Positions 32,763 to 44,879 of a stretch of 64,000 bases of DNA are shown piece by piece; position 1 is the stretch's first letter; the number at the start of each line of letters is the position of its first letter. The notes under the pieces are model-generated. The model was not told where the DNA came from. It was given only the letters and a program-made list of their open reading frames with translations, and ran no database searches. A program made the translations under genes and the position numbers. Source of the DNA: Charina bottae (lineage: Eukaryota; Chordata; Lepidosauria; Squamata; Charinaidae); NCBI GenBank assembly GCA_023362775.1, contig JALMGJ010000003.1, positions 177,164,274-177,228,273 on the forward strand, given 5' to 3'.

Positions 32763-34160
32763 CTACAATAACATGAACATATAGAGAAAGAAGAAGAATG
32801 AAATAGTATAATATAGTAAAAATAATGAATTGCAGTACATCATAGTACTAAGAACATATTTGCACTTTAGATTTACATCAAATATTTAAATATTTTTAAA
32901 AGTGGTGGGTTCCTCCAAGGAACTCAAGAAAACTTAATCTGTAAGTATGCCTTTATCACAAAATAAATCAACAGAAAACTATAATTAGAACCTAAGATGA
33001 TTTTATTTTAAGTAGATGATTACAGCTTCCTTAAAAGTTTAAGGAAATTGCCCAAGTTTTCTTTAGTATTAAACACATTTAGTATTAAATTAAAGTTGTT
33101 TACATGAATCAGTGTTGCACAAAGAATCTCCAAAATCTTAAAATTTTAAAGCAATCTATTGTTTATATTTTTGTTATTTTGAGAAATACATCAAAGGTGA
33201 TTCAATGCCCATGTTTCACTTTTTTCCTTGCTTTTCCATCCATTACAGTCACAGGTTAAACAAAGCAAATCTGATTAACTTTCCAACTTATGAGAGACAT
33301 ATTTATAGAAGAAAGTTTTAAAAAAAATGGTGGAACTATTATAAAATTCATATTCAAGGAAAATCTTTATTAGGTAAAATAAAAAGTATTTAACTATTGG
33401 AAAAGCTTTAAAAATCTCTAGATCTTTTTTATTTGCCTGATGAAGATATCTAGAGATCTCAACAAGAGAGAAATCTCCATTTCTGAAACTGAAAGGAAAC
33501 GCTGTCACTTACTGCAGTTTTTGGAAGTTGCACTAAATAAATAAAAAATATCTCCTTTTCATGAAATTGCCAAAAAAAGTTCCACTTACCAAAAGAAAAA
33601 AAAACTTTTGCTAAGTGTCTTCACAACATTGGGTTGTTTTTCAGATAGTGACAAATTCTACTTATAACATATGCACAATGCAATATATACATGATTGTAG
33701 GGTTGTGAAAAACTATAGTAGTAGAAACTTTAGAAATGTAAGATGTTATATATTTGCAGAAGAAAATAGAACAATAATACTTATTGACAATATATATGAA
33801 TTATAGAAAGGCACACCAAACACTAAAGACCAGTTCTGACAGGATATGTGTTTCCTACTTTTAGTGCTAAACAGATTTCCTTTTAACACTTTTGATGATT
33901 TAACATAAAGCCTTCATATATTTCAGAATGCTTTTCAGTATAATGGCAGAGATTCCACTCCTGCAGTGGTTTAAAAAGGGATTTTTTCATTAAAGCCCTC
34001 CCCATCTGTCAGAGACCAACACAAGGACTGTCAAACCCTGGGTTGTTGCTTTTGGCAGGAAGAGTCAAAGCACCCTCTTTTTATTTTTCAATAGCTGGGC
34101 CAAAGGGCTTGTTAGATAGCTAAGATACAGCACAAGTATGCAGACTAGGGTATGTCGGGA
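32763..34160. other. COLEC12 intron, unassigned
   Basis: AT-rich intron upstream (in transcription) of the collagen exon. No exon or defined repeat recognised. Confidence 0.7.
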
Positions 34161-34175
34161 AGTTCAGCCTAACTA

Positions 34176-34441
34176 AAGGTAAAGGTAAAGGTTTTCCCCT
34201 GCACAGTCGTGTCCGACTCTAGGGGGCGGTGCTCATCTCCGTTTCTTAGCCGAAGAGCCAGCGCTGTTATCATCCCACAGAAGTGGTACCTATTTATCTA
34301 CTTGCATTTGCATGCTTTCGAATTGCTAGGTTGGCAAGGGCTGGGGCGAGTGCAGGAGCTCACTCCGTCATGCGGCGCTTGGGTCTCGAACCGCAGACCT
34401 TCCGATCAACAAGCCTGGCGTCTTAACCACTGAGCCATTGC
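34176..34441 (-). mobile_element. tRNA-derived SINE with BovB-like tail
   Basis: On the minus strand it begins with a tRNA-like head (gcgcaatggctcagtggtta, then ggttcgagaccc as B box) and ends with cctagagtcggacacgactg, the tail shared with BovB. It is flanked by a perfect 9-bp target duplication, GCCTAACTA (34,167-34,175 and 34,442-34,450). Confidence 0.85.
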
Positions 34442-34639
34442 GCCTAACTAGTTGCCTAACAAGTTGCAACCTAATACAATGATCTTTTATTGGGAGAACA
34501 CTGGGAAAAAAGAGGCCTGCCAATAAGGTAAGATAAAATTATTCCACCTTCCAGCTTGTAACATAAACTACTGATGGAAACATCAAAGCAAGAGCATCTG
34601 AGCCTTATCCACCAAGAATGCAAGTTTAGTTAGGCATAG

Positions 34640-35850
34640 GCTGGAAGGTTAAGCATTAAGTGAATAAAGCTGGGTTGAAAACAATACTCAATGAGTGCTC
34701 ATCGATGGAATGAGTATTATTCAGTGTTTTTATTAATTATCTGGATGAGGAGATAAATGGAACACTTAAAATATTTGTAGATGGCACAGAAGTGGATGGG
34801 AGGTCTACTCCCCTGGAAGACTAAAATAAAATTCAAACTAGTAGGTTAGACAGATAGGCTGAAAATAGTAAGATGCAACTTGAGAGAGACAAATTCAAAC
34901 TTATGTATTCAGGAAAAGAAATCAAATGCTCAAGTACAGGATGGGGAATAGCTGGCTTAGCAGTACTGGAAAAGATCTTAGAATAATAGTTGGCTGCACA
35001 CTGAGTATGAGCCAATAATATATTGCGAATGCAAAGAGGCAAATGCAATGTTAGGCTGCATCAGCTGAAGTATAGTTTTCAAATCACGGGAAATATTACT
35101 TCTCTTTCTTTCCTTTGGCAGTCTCACCTTGAGTATTTTGTCCAGTTCTGGGCACCACACTTTAAAAAGGATTCAAGTGAATTGGACAATCAGGGATTAG
35201 AAACCAAGTCTTATAAAGAGAGACTGAAGGAACTAAGAATGTTTGGCCTTGATGAGAAAAGATTGAGTGGGGATACAATAGCACTCTTCAGTAAATGAAA
35301 GAATATTACACAGAAGAATATTAAAACTTTTCTCTGTTGTTCCAGAGTGCATGATACAAAATAATGGATACAAATCACAAGACGGCAGATGTTAATAAAA
35401 CTTCCTAACAGTAAGAACGATTTGACAGTGGAATCAACTTTCCAGAGATGTGGTGGGCTACCCTTCATTGGATGGACTCAAGCAGAGGCTAAACACTATT
35501 TAACTCTTCTTGCACACATCTATTGAAGGGAAGCCAGGTGGTGTAGGTGTTAAGGTGTTGGGTTAGGTCTGGGTAAAACCCAAGTTCAAGTCCAGCCTTA
35601 GGTATTGAAGTTCGTTCCTGGGTTGCTTGGGGCCAGTCACTCACCTCAATTCCTCATAGGGTTGTTGTGAGGAAAATGAAATAAAGAGTGCTACTGTATG
35701 TATACCACCTTGAGCTTCAAGAGGAAAGGCAAAGGTATAAATCTAACAAGTAAATAAATACCTGCCATAGATGCTTTAATTTGGATTCCTGCCTTGAGGA
35801 GGGGACAGACTTGATGACCTAAATGACAATTCTCATCTATGATTCTAAGA
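34640..35850 (+). mobile_element. CR1 LINE 3' part, interrupted by a SINE
   Basis: Degenerate CR1 reverse-transcriptase C-terminus and tail: gtccagttctgggcaccaca near 35,138, LKELRMFGLDEKRLS near 35,225-35,270, and the 3' end at 35,795-35,850 (gaggaggggacagacttgat, then ctatgattctaag) typical of amniote CR1. It is split by the SINE at 35,528-35,757. Confidence 0.82.
35528..35757 (+). mobile_element. tRNA-derived SINE inside CR1
   Basis: The squamate SINE core is diverged (gcttggggccagtcactcac, tcctcatagggttgttgtga) with tail gtataaatctaacaagtaaat. It separates two parts of the CR1 tail, so it is younger than that CR1. Confidence 0.7.
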
Positions 35851-36531
35851 TACTTCATTGTAATCAGTAAACCAAAATGTTATATCTTATCAGACATATA
35901 ATGGGCCAGTTTTAGCTTGCAGTTATTTTTTAAATTGAGCTGTTTGGGGAATGGTTTTATAGTAACTAGTACTGTAACAAATACTGTGCTGTACCTCCTT
36001 ACTAGAAATTGGCATCTTACAGAGCTGATACTAATTTATTCAATTATTAGAATATGTTTTAGAAATGAGTTCTGAAAGAAAAGAAAACATAACATTTAAA
36101 TTCTATTTGGCTGCAAGATTTGTACACGATAGTTAAAAAAAAGTTGGATAGAGGAATATAAACTTGGGAATAGCAAAAAGCAAGCGATAGGAGAAACAAG
36201 AATTTGTACCATCTGTACTATGTTAACAACACATTTTCACATAATCTGTATTAGACTATACAACAAATAGCTTGTAGTCTACACCAGTGTTTCTCAACAA
36301 GTGGTATACAGTACAATAGTAGTCTAAGAGAGATGCATTTCCCCTTCCCACATCATGAAAGAGCTCAAGAAGAAAAGTAGGCAGAGGAGGAAGGCAGAGT
36401 TGCTAGTCTGCAGCTGGAAGTATTGAGGCCAAGGAACTCAGCCTCTTCAGAGTGGTCCTGGAGTCCAGAATTGGAGCAGCCTCTTTGATGCCAAAATAAC
36501 GTTTATGCTAGTTTGTTCCCTCTCATTATTC

Positions 36532-36579
<48 letters not shown>
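36532..36579. repeat. (AAT)n microsatellite
   Basis: About 16 uninterrupted aat units. Confidence 0.97.
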
Positions 36580-36580
<1 letters not shown>

Positions 36581-37164
36581 TCTTAAAGAAGACCTTCCTG
36601 ATTAGCAAACCCTTCTTCAGCCCCAGTGAGCTCACTCATTATTCTACCATTATAGCAGCAAGTTCAACGCTATTATTGCAATGTTTAAGTCCTTAAACAT
36701 ACCACAACAGATACATATAGTAACAGAATGCTTGTAAACAGACATGTCATTTTTAGAAAAGGCAGACTTTTAGTTCATATGTTGGAAGACCTAGGTTCTT
36801 TGATGCAGGCATATAGAAGCATGGGAACCACTGGTCTAGACTACTGCAGTTAGTACTGCTTGAATGAAATGTTGACATTTGTGTAACTTTTTCTATGCTG
36901 CTTTGAAGAAATATCCATATTTCATTCCTTGTCCAATTGTTCTTCCATTACTACTAGATCCTCCTCCTTTACTGCTGTATTAATTTGTTCTATTCTGTTA
37001 TTGTTTTTTTTTAATTTGCTGGTTATTTATTTTATTCCGTATGGCATTTTTCTTGCTGGGAAATCATTTGTGAGGTCCAGCAGCTGGATGTGTAGACTAT
37101 TTAGCCATGACAAGTCACTTTGCCCGGGGTGCACCATGAGGAGGCTAGTCTACATTGCACCCGC

Positions 37165-37360
37165 TGTTACCTTCCTGCTGAAGTGGTACCTATTTATCTA
37201 CTCGCATTTGCATGCTTTCGAATTGTTAGGTTGGCAAGAGCTGGGGCGAGTGCGGGAGCTCACTCTGTCGCGCGGCGCTCAGGTCTCGAACCGCCAAACT
37301 TGCAACCCTCCAGCCAACAAGCCTGGCGTCTTAACCTCTGAGCCACCACACCCCCTATTG
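37165..37360 (-). mobile_element. tRNA-derived SINE, second copy of the 34,176 type
   Basis: Matches 34,262-34,440 (aagtggtacctatttatcta, gctttcgaattg, gcggcgctcaggtctcgaac) with the BovB-like tail missing. An insertion of about 6 bp (gcaaccctcc) lies near the B box. Confidence 0.75.
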
Positions 37361-37984
37361 AGCAAATAAATACATACTGTACTACTACTACTAGATCCAC
37401 CTACTTTAACTTTGCAACCATCACCAAATCTTACGCTACCAAATTCCATAGTTAAACTACATGTGTTTCTTTATATAATCCTATAATTTTTTTTAAATTC
37501 TGGTGCAAAACTTCCGATTGACTGAGGAAAGCTTAATGGATTAAACACCTTTGGCTAGGCTATGTTGACAGAAGGAAAGGACTAATGTTTCATGGTTGTA
37601 CAAGCTTTGAATAGGTGTTGTTACTTCCAGAAGGTCTGAACGGAGCACTGCCTCAAAGCTGCTTTGCAAAGCAATGTGATCCCCTTGTTCTTAAGAGCAA
37701 AACAAGCATGTTGCATGTTGTTCTGCCAAAGACCGCCTGGAGTGGCCTCTGAGCACCCTGAAGGCTTTCTAGGCTGCAAAGCTTCAGTAAATGCTGCCGG
37801 CAATTCCAAGACTGCCCAGCCAGTACTGGAGGAGAAGGTGAAGAGAAGCCTTCTCTGCAGCACTGCCCTGAAACCCTTCAAAATCGCCCACATTGCTTCA
37901 TTAAGGTCACCTCTTCACTTCAGTGAAGCAAATCACAGTGTCTACACATGGCTAATATCTTTCTTCACACTCATTTTGCATAGG

Positions 37985-38250
37985 TAGAGCCAGTTTGGTC
38001 TAGTGGTTAAGGTGCTGAAACCAGGAGTCTGTAAGTTCTAGTCCCGCCTTAGGCATGAAAGCCGGCTGGGTGACCTTGGGCCAGTCCCTGTCTCTCAGCC
38101 CAACTCACCTCACAGGGTTGTTGTTGTGGGGAAAATAGGAGGAGGAAGGAGTAATAGGTATGCTCAGTGCCTTGAGTTATTTATAAAGATAATAAAGGTG
38201 GGGTAAAAATTAATTAAACAAACAAACAAACAAACAAACAAACAAAATAA
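37985..38250 (+). mobile_element. tRNA-derived SINE with (AAAC)n tail
   Basis: Same type as the copy at 2,653: gagccagtttggtctagtgg, gccggctgggtgaccttggg, cagcccaactcacctcacag. The tail has expanded into aacaaacaaacaaac to 38,245. Confidence 0.83.
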
Positions 38251-38261
38251 ATAGGTATAAT

Positions 38262-38526
38262 CTGTAGCTTGAATCATGTCAACTGGATTTCTATTTTCTT
38301 AGTAGAAATGTTTCGCTCCTTATCCAAGGAGCTTCTTCAGTCTGAGCAAAGTTGGTAAGGGAATCCTAAATATGTTACATATTTAGGATTCCCTTACCAA
38401 CTTTGCTCAGACTGAAGAAGCTCCTTGGATAAGGAGCGAAACGTTTCTACTAAGAAAATAGAAATCCAGTTGACATGATTCAAGCTACAGACAATTCCAC
38501 CTGGATGACTGAGAACCTTCATAGAC
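38262..38526. mobile_element. Penelope-type foldback with 15-bp target duplication
   Basis: A near-perfect inverted repeat, arms of about 113 bp around a centre at about 38,376 (aaatatgttacatattt), flanked by the perfect 15-bp direct repeat ataaataggtataat (38,247-38,261 and 38,527-38,541). The right arm runs past the left by about 35 bp. The arm text gaagaagctccttggataag followed by gagcgaaacg is typical of Penelope pseudo-LTRs. Confidence 0.75.
38412..38446 (+). ncRNA. Candidate minimal hammerhead ribozyme in foldback
   Basis: Plus-strand order: CTGAAGA (38,412-38,418), helix II GCTCCTT-ggat-AAGGAGC (perfect 7 bp), GAAAC (38,438-38,442), then GTT as the cleavage triplet. This fits CUGANGA/GAAA/UH. 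The opposite arm on the minus strand has GAAACA in place of GAAACG, breaking the closing pair of helix III. Confidence 0.58.
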
Positions 38527-38967
38527 ATAAATAGGTATAATGTTTTTCTAATTCCTATAATTGTTACAGATCTTCAAAATAAATCTCTCAAATAAATATG
38601 CCTTAAAATGTATAGCTCTGCTCACTGAAACTTGCAAGCCTGACCTACAGTTCTACTCCACCCTCAGCATTTAATGGTTTATGTAGATACAAACCTCTTT
38701 TTTTGCATATTCAGTATTATTTCTTTTTCAGTTTTCCAGATTAAGAGTGAACTGAGCAGTTGGGCATGAAAAGAGCAGAAATCTTCAGAAATAAATTCAA
38801 ATGTCATTTATACTATCTGTAAATAAAAGTCATGTACCTTGTTAATCAAAGTTGTGTTATGTAAGGTTCAATAATAATATAGGTAATGTTCTGAAAATTA
38901 GGATTTGGAAATTAACAAATTTATATTAATGAATTATCAGGCACAGAACCACTTGTAAATCTAATAT

Positions 38968-41272
38968 TGCTGCTGCCTGGAATAGAGAGGCGGCTGGGGC
39001 CTTGGACAGGATCGCGCCTGTGCGGCCTCTCTTGTCCAGTCGAACCCGACACTCCCCCTGGTTTACGGAGGAGTTGAGGGTTTTGAAGAGGATTAAGAGA
39101 TGCCTAGAGCGCCGCTGGAGGAAAACAAAGACTGAATCCAACCGAACACAATCTAGAGCCGCTATTAAGGCCTACCTGTGGCGGTAAGAGCGGCGAAATG
39201 TCAATATTTCTCCGCTCTTATTGCATCCGCAGAATGCCGTCCGACGGCCCTGTTTAAGATTACCCGATCCCTTTTGGGGAAAGGGGAGTCGGAAATCCAT
39301 CTGCAGGGCCGTGCTGAGGAATTTTCGAAGCATCTGCAGGATAAAATTGCTCGGATTCACTCCAAGTTGGATTCCGAGTGTGAGTCAGAGTCTGGAGAGA
39401 TACCCAGGGAACGTACTTACTTTGTTATCTGGGAACAGTTTGATCCTGTTGGACCTGAGGAAGTGGACAGAGTTCTCCGGACTGTAAATGCCACCACCTG
39501 TCAATCAGATCCATGCCCCTCCTGGCTGGTGAAAGCAGCTCGGGAGGGGACTTGTAGTTGGGTCCAAGCGATGGTGAATGCATCCTTGGGAGAGGGGGTG
39601 TTCCCGGCGGCTTTTAAGGAGGCGCTGGTTCGCCCCCTTCTCAAGAAGCCATCGCTGGACCCTACTATACTGGATAATTTTCGCCCAGTCTCCCACCTTC
39701 CCTTTTTGGGAAAGGTGGTTGAGAAGGTGGTGGCGTTGCAACTCCAGAGGATTCTGGATGAAACGGATTATCTGGACCCCTTTCAGTCAGGTTTCAGGCC
39801 GGGTTACGGGACTGAAACTGCATTGGTCGCGCTTATGGATGATCTCTGGCGGGAGCAAGATGGAGGTAGTGCATCCATTCTCGCTCTTCTTGACCTCTCA
39901 GCGGCATTCGATACCGTCGACCACGGTATCCTTCTGGAACGGCTTAGGGAGTTGGGGGTGGGAGGTGTGGTTTTACGCTGGTTCGCCTCCTTCCTCCGAG
40001 GCCGGGCCCAGTCGGTGTTGATTGGGAGCGAGAGATCCAGCCCACGGGCCCTTCTTTGTGGGGTCCCACAGGGCTCGGTACTCTCTCCGCTCCTTTTTAA
40101 CATCTACATGAAACCGCTGGGAGAGATCATCCGACACCACGGGGTGAGGTATCATCAATATGCCGATGATACCCAGTTGTTTTGGTGCCTTACAGTATAT
40201 CTCCATCCCGGGTGAAGTAAGTGATGCAGTGACCGTCCTGTCCAAGTGCCTGGGGGCTGTAGGGGCCTGGATGGGGAAAAACAGGCTTCAGCTGAACCCT
40301 AGTAAGACGGAGTGGCTGTGGATTAATGGCTCCTTGTCTTCTGGGAAATTATCATCTTTAATTCTGGATGGGGTTGCACTACCCCAGACAGATCCAGTGC
40401 GTAACTTGGGAGTTCTCCTGGATTCACGACTCCTGCTTGAAGAGCAGGTGGCAGTCGTGGCCAGGAGAGCTTTTGCACAACTTCGAGTTGTGCGCCAGTT
40501 ACGCCCCTTCCTGGAACAAGAGGCCCTTCGAACAGTCACTCATGCCCTGGTTATCTCTCACATAGACTACTGTAATGCGCTCTACATGGGGCTACCCTTG
40601 AAGAATATCCGGAAGCTACAGCTGATCCAGAATGCAGCTGCGCGGACTGTTTTGGGTGTCCCAAGGAGGACCCACGTAACACCTTTGCTGCGCGAGCTGC
40701 ACTGGGTTCCAGTTTGCTTCCGGGTCCAATTCAAGGTGTTGGTTATCACCTTTAAAGCCCTACATGGCATGGGACCAGGATACCTAAGGGATCGCCTCAT
40801 CCCCATCACTTCATCCCGTCCCACCCGGGCATGCAGAGAGGGCATGCTACGGACACCATCGGTTAGGGAGTTCCACCTGACGGGGTCTCGGAAGCGTGCT
40901 TTCTCTGCTGTTGCCCCTGCCCTTTGGAACATTCTGCCCCCGGAGATCAGACGGTCCCCCTCACTCCTGGACTTCCGAAAAAGACTTAAAACCTGGTTTT
41001 GTCAATATGCTTGGGGTCAGAAGGAGATTGGAGATACCTGGAGATGGCTAGCACCTTAGATTTGCTCTGAGGAGCCCTTTTTATAAACTTAAGAATACTC
41101 TGTCTTTGGATTCCATCTTATTTATTATATTTTAAATTATTATTTATTATGTATGTTATTTTATTTATAAATGTATATTAATGATTTTAAATCTGTTGTA
41201 AACCGCCCAGAGTCCCCCTAGGGGGAGTTGGGCGGTGATAAATCTAATAAATAAATAAATAAATAAATAAAT
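38968..41272 (+). mobile_element. L2/CR1-type LINE, 5'-truncated second copy
   Basis: Same family as 23,186-27,674, starting within the region between endonuclease and RT (MDRIAPVRPLLSS) and ending in the same aaccgcccagagtccccct tail with (AAAT)n at 41,247-41,272. The RT is largely open (39,178-40,215 and 40,160-41,059, with GVPQGSVLSPLLFNIY and QYADDTQL). It is broken by a frameshift near 39,180 and a 16-bp insertion at about 40,178-40,193 just after YADDTQL. It lies in the COLEC12 intron before the coiled-coil exon. Confidence 0.9.
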
Positions 41273-41394
41273 ATTAAAGAAAATAAGGTCACGTCTCTAC
41301 GTCATTCTTAAGACTGTTAAATAGCATTACAATAGTAAATGCAGTATGTAGAATTTAAAATTGTTTTGGGGTATGTGACTGTTTTGAATATTTT

Positions 41395-41490
41395 GCTTGA
41401 CATTTTAAAATTTTATTTATTTAAATAATTTATATGGCCACCCATCTCACAACAGTGACTCTGGGTGACATACAAAGGTTAAAATTTTAT
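41395..41490 (-). mobile_element. LINE 3' end fragment
   Basis: tatggccacccatctcacaa followed by cagtgactctgggtgacata is the inverted tail of the same type as 6,603-6,660. Confidence 0.6.
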
Positions 41491-41806
41491 TTCTGACATG
41501 AAAAAACAGTAGCTCTAACAATCTGAGAAGTTTGCCCACTGTTTCTCCCTACTGTAGTGTTCTGTCACTACTATTCCCTTTTCTCACCTTTTTTTTTCTT
41601 TTTCCCCCGTCTTGCAAGCCTTAATTGTTCTATTCTCTTTCCTCCCAAGCATTACAGGAATGCCAGGAAGTGGAGTGATGTGCTCACCATTTTTATTTTC
41701 CTACAATGCTGCTGAAATCCATATGGAGCCCTGAGGTACCCTGGGCATTTAAAAAAAAACATGTATCAATATCTATTTTGAAAAAGTCATCCAAGACATT
41801 TCTTAC

Positions 41807-42853
41807 CTTGCAGTATTGTGAAATTTTTAATCAGCTGGCCATGTTTAGAATCTACCAGCTTCATTTCTTCCATTATTACTGATAAATTGGCTACTTCAAT
41901 ATCTAACCGTGTCCTCATCACATCTTGCTGCATCCTTAGAGTAGTAGCATCGAAACGAATATTTTCTAATGTGTTGTTCATAAAAGTCAGCTCATCCGTA
42001 TGTTTACTAAGAGTATCTGTGCATGTTGTCCTGACATCATTGAGATTGCTGGTTAGTGTCCGTAAGTGATGGGCAGTGTAGCTAATATTACTAATAATGT
42101 TGACAATATCTGTCTCAAAGCTATGAAATCGGTCTTCTTGCTGGTTAAATTTGGCAGATGTTCTGTTTTCATATTCTTTATGGTGTTCTTGGAGATCCTT
42201 CAAACTTTGTTCATTGGCTTGAGCAATAGTAGTGATATTCTCCATCTGTCCACTGAATGAGTTCAGCTGACTGCTCATATCCTCAAGTGTATCATTATTA
42301 GCTTTGGTCATAACTGAATTGTTAGCTGCTAATACTTGCAAATTCTGCACTTTCTCTTTAAGCCAATCAGTGTCCTTTTGTGCTTGGAGGGCAACCTGCT
42401 GAAGGTTTTGAAAGTCATTTTTGATTCTTTGGATAGCCTGACTTGTATCATCCACAGATCTCTGCAAAGCACTGATAAGATTTCTTTGCTGAACCTGTGT
42501 CTGGTTAAGATTATTTAGATTCATTATGACAACATTATGTGAGTGCATTTGGCTTTGCAAACTTGTTTGAATATTACTTGTGTCTTGCTGGAGATCACTG
42601 ATGTAGCCATTGTAAGCTTGAAGCGTTTTGTTGATATTGCTGATCATGAAAGAGTTGCTATCCAAAACACCATTCATTTGGCTCTGCCTGTCATTCAAAA
42701 CACCACCAGATTCTTGTAACTTCTCCAGTGTATCTTTGTTCTTTGCAGTTTTCTCTGAAATCTCATGAAGTTGTTGGCGGAGGGTTTGGACATCAGTTTT
42801 GAAATTTGAAAGCTCTGTGTTTGTGCTCATGGCTTTCTCCTCAGCCTGGTATT
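41807..42853 (-). CDS. COLEC12: COLEC12 coiled-coil stalk exon
   Basis: 1,047 bp, the largest exon. It encodes the extracellular alpha-helical stalk, rich in Asn, Gln and Leu heptads, with many N-glycosylation sequons (for example NNSV, NNTL, NISY, NLSV). Diagnostic conserved runs include NKDTLEKLQ, SHNVVIMNLNNLNQTQVQQR, SVDDTSQAIQRIKNDFQNLQ, FETDIVNIISNISYTAHHLR and MKLVDSKHGQLIKNFTILQ. The acceptor is ...gcttctttcag; the first codons read E-Y-Q-A-E-E-K-A before MSTNTELSNF. The donor after ILQG is gtaaga. The stalk sets the trimeric neck of the receptor. No frameshift is seen, so the exon is functional as read. Confidence 0.97.
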
Positions 42854-43573
42854 CTGAAAGAAGCAGGAAAATGATAAATGTTCACATTTGTTACTTATCA
42901 GAAGAGAAGTTTAACAGAGTTTATTTCATTATAAAATCAGAAGAATAAGCCAATACATAAACAAAGTTATTTTGGGGATTGCTAATGAACATCAGTTTGT
43001 ATGTGTTGAGAAAATCTGAATTAATACAAACTAGTTTCTATTGACAAAGCTGGAGGAAGGGTCATTGCAAAATAGAAAAGAAAAGGCATACAAAAAGCAT
43101 ATGAATCCCCTTGTTATTGAGAGACCATTAGTAAACCTAACTCAGTATCATCTGTTCTTACTATCAGAAACTCACCATGGTCTCAGACAAGAAGAAATCT
43201 GTCCTGTTACATATTTCCAGAAGCGTGAAAACTGTGTGTTTGCCAATACCCCATTTAGCCCAGAGATTAATCTTAGCTTTAGTAGACCTGACACATGCTT
43301 TAGCTGGCTTTATAGTGAGTAACTGTATAATCTGTATATGTATTTACTCAGTATAGTACTGTATATAGTGTGGGATTCAGAGTCTGAAAGCTTAAAGATG
43401 AACCATTCATAAACTAAGCTAATCTTTTAAGGAATCTATAACTACCTACTTTAAAAAATTACCACAGGTTCCAATTTTAGTATCTTGTTGACTTCTGTGG
43501 TAAAGGCATAATAATTTCATCATTTATTTAATCAATCAATCAATCAATCAATTCATTCATTCATATTAATTAC
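42854..43573. other. COLEC12 short intron
   Basis: Between the coiled-coil exon and the stalk exon. It includes an (AATC)n tract near 43,530-43,552 where the duplicated block begins. Nothing else recognised. Confidence 0.75.
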
Positions 43574-44395
43574 CCAGTTTCTTTAAATCAGTCTTCACTT
43601 CTAAAAGTTTCTCACTGCATCGTTTGTGTGAATTTTCCATGTCACCAGAAACATTGTTCACTTTTTCTACTAGAACAAAAGAAAACAATATCTTAGCAGT
43701 GATTTTATCAATAAATATTGATAAAATGTTGAAAGATGTAATCCAGCAATATCTGGAATGAAACTTCAGGTTCACCATTCCTAACGATATCTTAATATAG
43801 GCATAAAGAAACCAGAGTAACCTTCCCCACTGGCACCACTAAATATAATTAACTGTAATGAGATTACCTTATTATTGTTGCTGATAATAACAATATTAGC
43901 AATAATAATATAAATTTATTATGTGCTGTTTTTAAATGATATTACCCAGAATAGCATGCAACAAAATAAAATTATGTAACACGGTCAATAAATGACTAAA
44001 AGTTTCTAAAAGAAACGTCAAAATGCAACCAAAAAATGGAAAATCGACTGTTTTTCAAATCGACAAAAATCAAGCAACAGCAAAAGACAATTATGCCATA
44101 TTAAAACTAGTAATAATAAAACAAGGAGATATACATTAAAGCATGTAGAAATATATGTTTATTCGAAGTTTTAGTGAGATGCACAAAGAGGGAATCCAGC
44201 AAATTTGAACTAGGAAGGCATTATAAGGTTAATTTGTTTATTTATTTATTTTTTAAAATTCAATTTATATCACCGCCCCATCTCCCCCAAAGGGGACTCT
44301 GGGCGGTTTACAAAAAACAAACAATTAAAATAACGTATAATACCATCATCATAAATATAAGTAATTAAAATAAATATAAAATAAATAAATATTAA
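43508..44395. repeat. Exon-containing duplication, unit A
   Basis: Nearly identical to 44,880-45,730, from aataatttcatcatttattt through the exon, flanking intron and an inverted LINE tail (44,265-44,320) up to agtaattaaaataaatataaaa. Differences are few: a 3-bp indel at the exon acceptor edge, a 9-bp indel (tttatcaata region near 43,703), a 15-bp-scale indel near 44,050 and scattered substitutions. This is a recent duplication. Confidence 0.93.
43574..43669 (-). CDS. COLEC12: COLEC12 membrane-proximal stalk exon (copy A)
   Basis: 96 bp encoding VEKVNNVSGDMENSHKRCSE then KLLEVKTDLKKL between the transmembrane and coiled-coil exons, matching mammalian VEKMDNVTGG. The acceptor is ...ttttgttctag and the donor is CTGG followed by gtaatt. 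Phases are 1 in and 1 out. Relative to the second copy and to mammals it lacks one of two consecutive Val codons (3-bp deletion at the acceptor edge), so the junction reads GYKVEK instead of GYKVVEK. Either this copy, the copy at 44,945, or both could be spliced. Confidence 0.9.
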
Positions 44396-44879
44396 TGGTA
44401 ATGTGGTGGTGCGGCCTTTGTCTGCTGGGAGGATGTGTGGATTTGTGGTATGATTATTTGTCTTACGTTCTTTTGGGTTTCTGTGGTAAGTCCTGTAGTT
44501 TTAAATGCTTCTAAAGCTGCAAAAAAATCTAATTTGTTCGCATACCACAAACCAGAAGAACTTGGAAACAGAACCAACTGAAAGCTGAGGACAGAGCATC
44601 CCTCAAAAACCTAAAGAGGGACCAAGCTATCATCATCCTCCCAGCAGACAAAGGCCACACCACCGTCATTATGGACAGATCGCAATATATACAAAAGGCC
44701 AAAGAATTACTTGAGGACAAAGAAACCTACACCCCAGTTAACACCAATCCTATACAGAAACTGGACAACCAGGTCAAAAGAACACTTAACAACATTACCA
44801 AGAAAGGTCAAATGACAAAAGGAGAACAGAGGCGGATGAAAAGCAGTGGACCTATCCTCCCACGCTTCTATAATAATTA

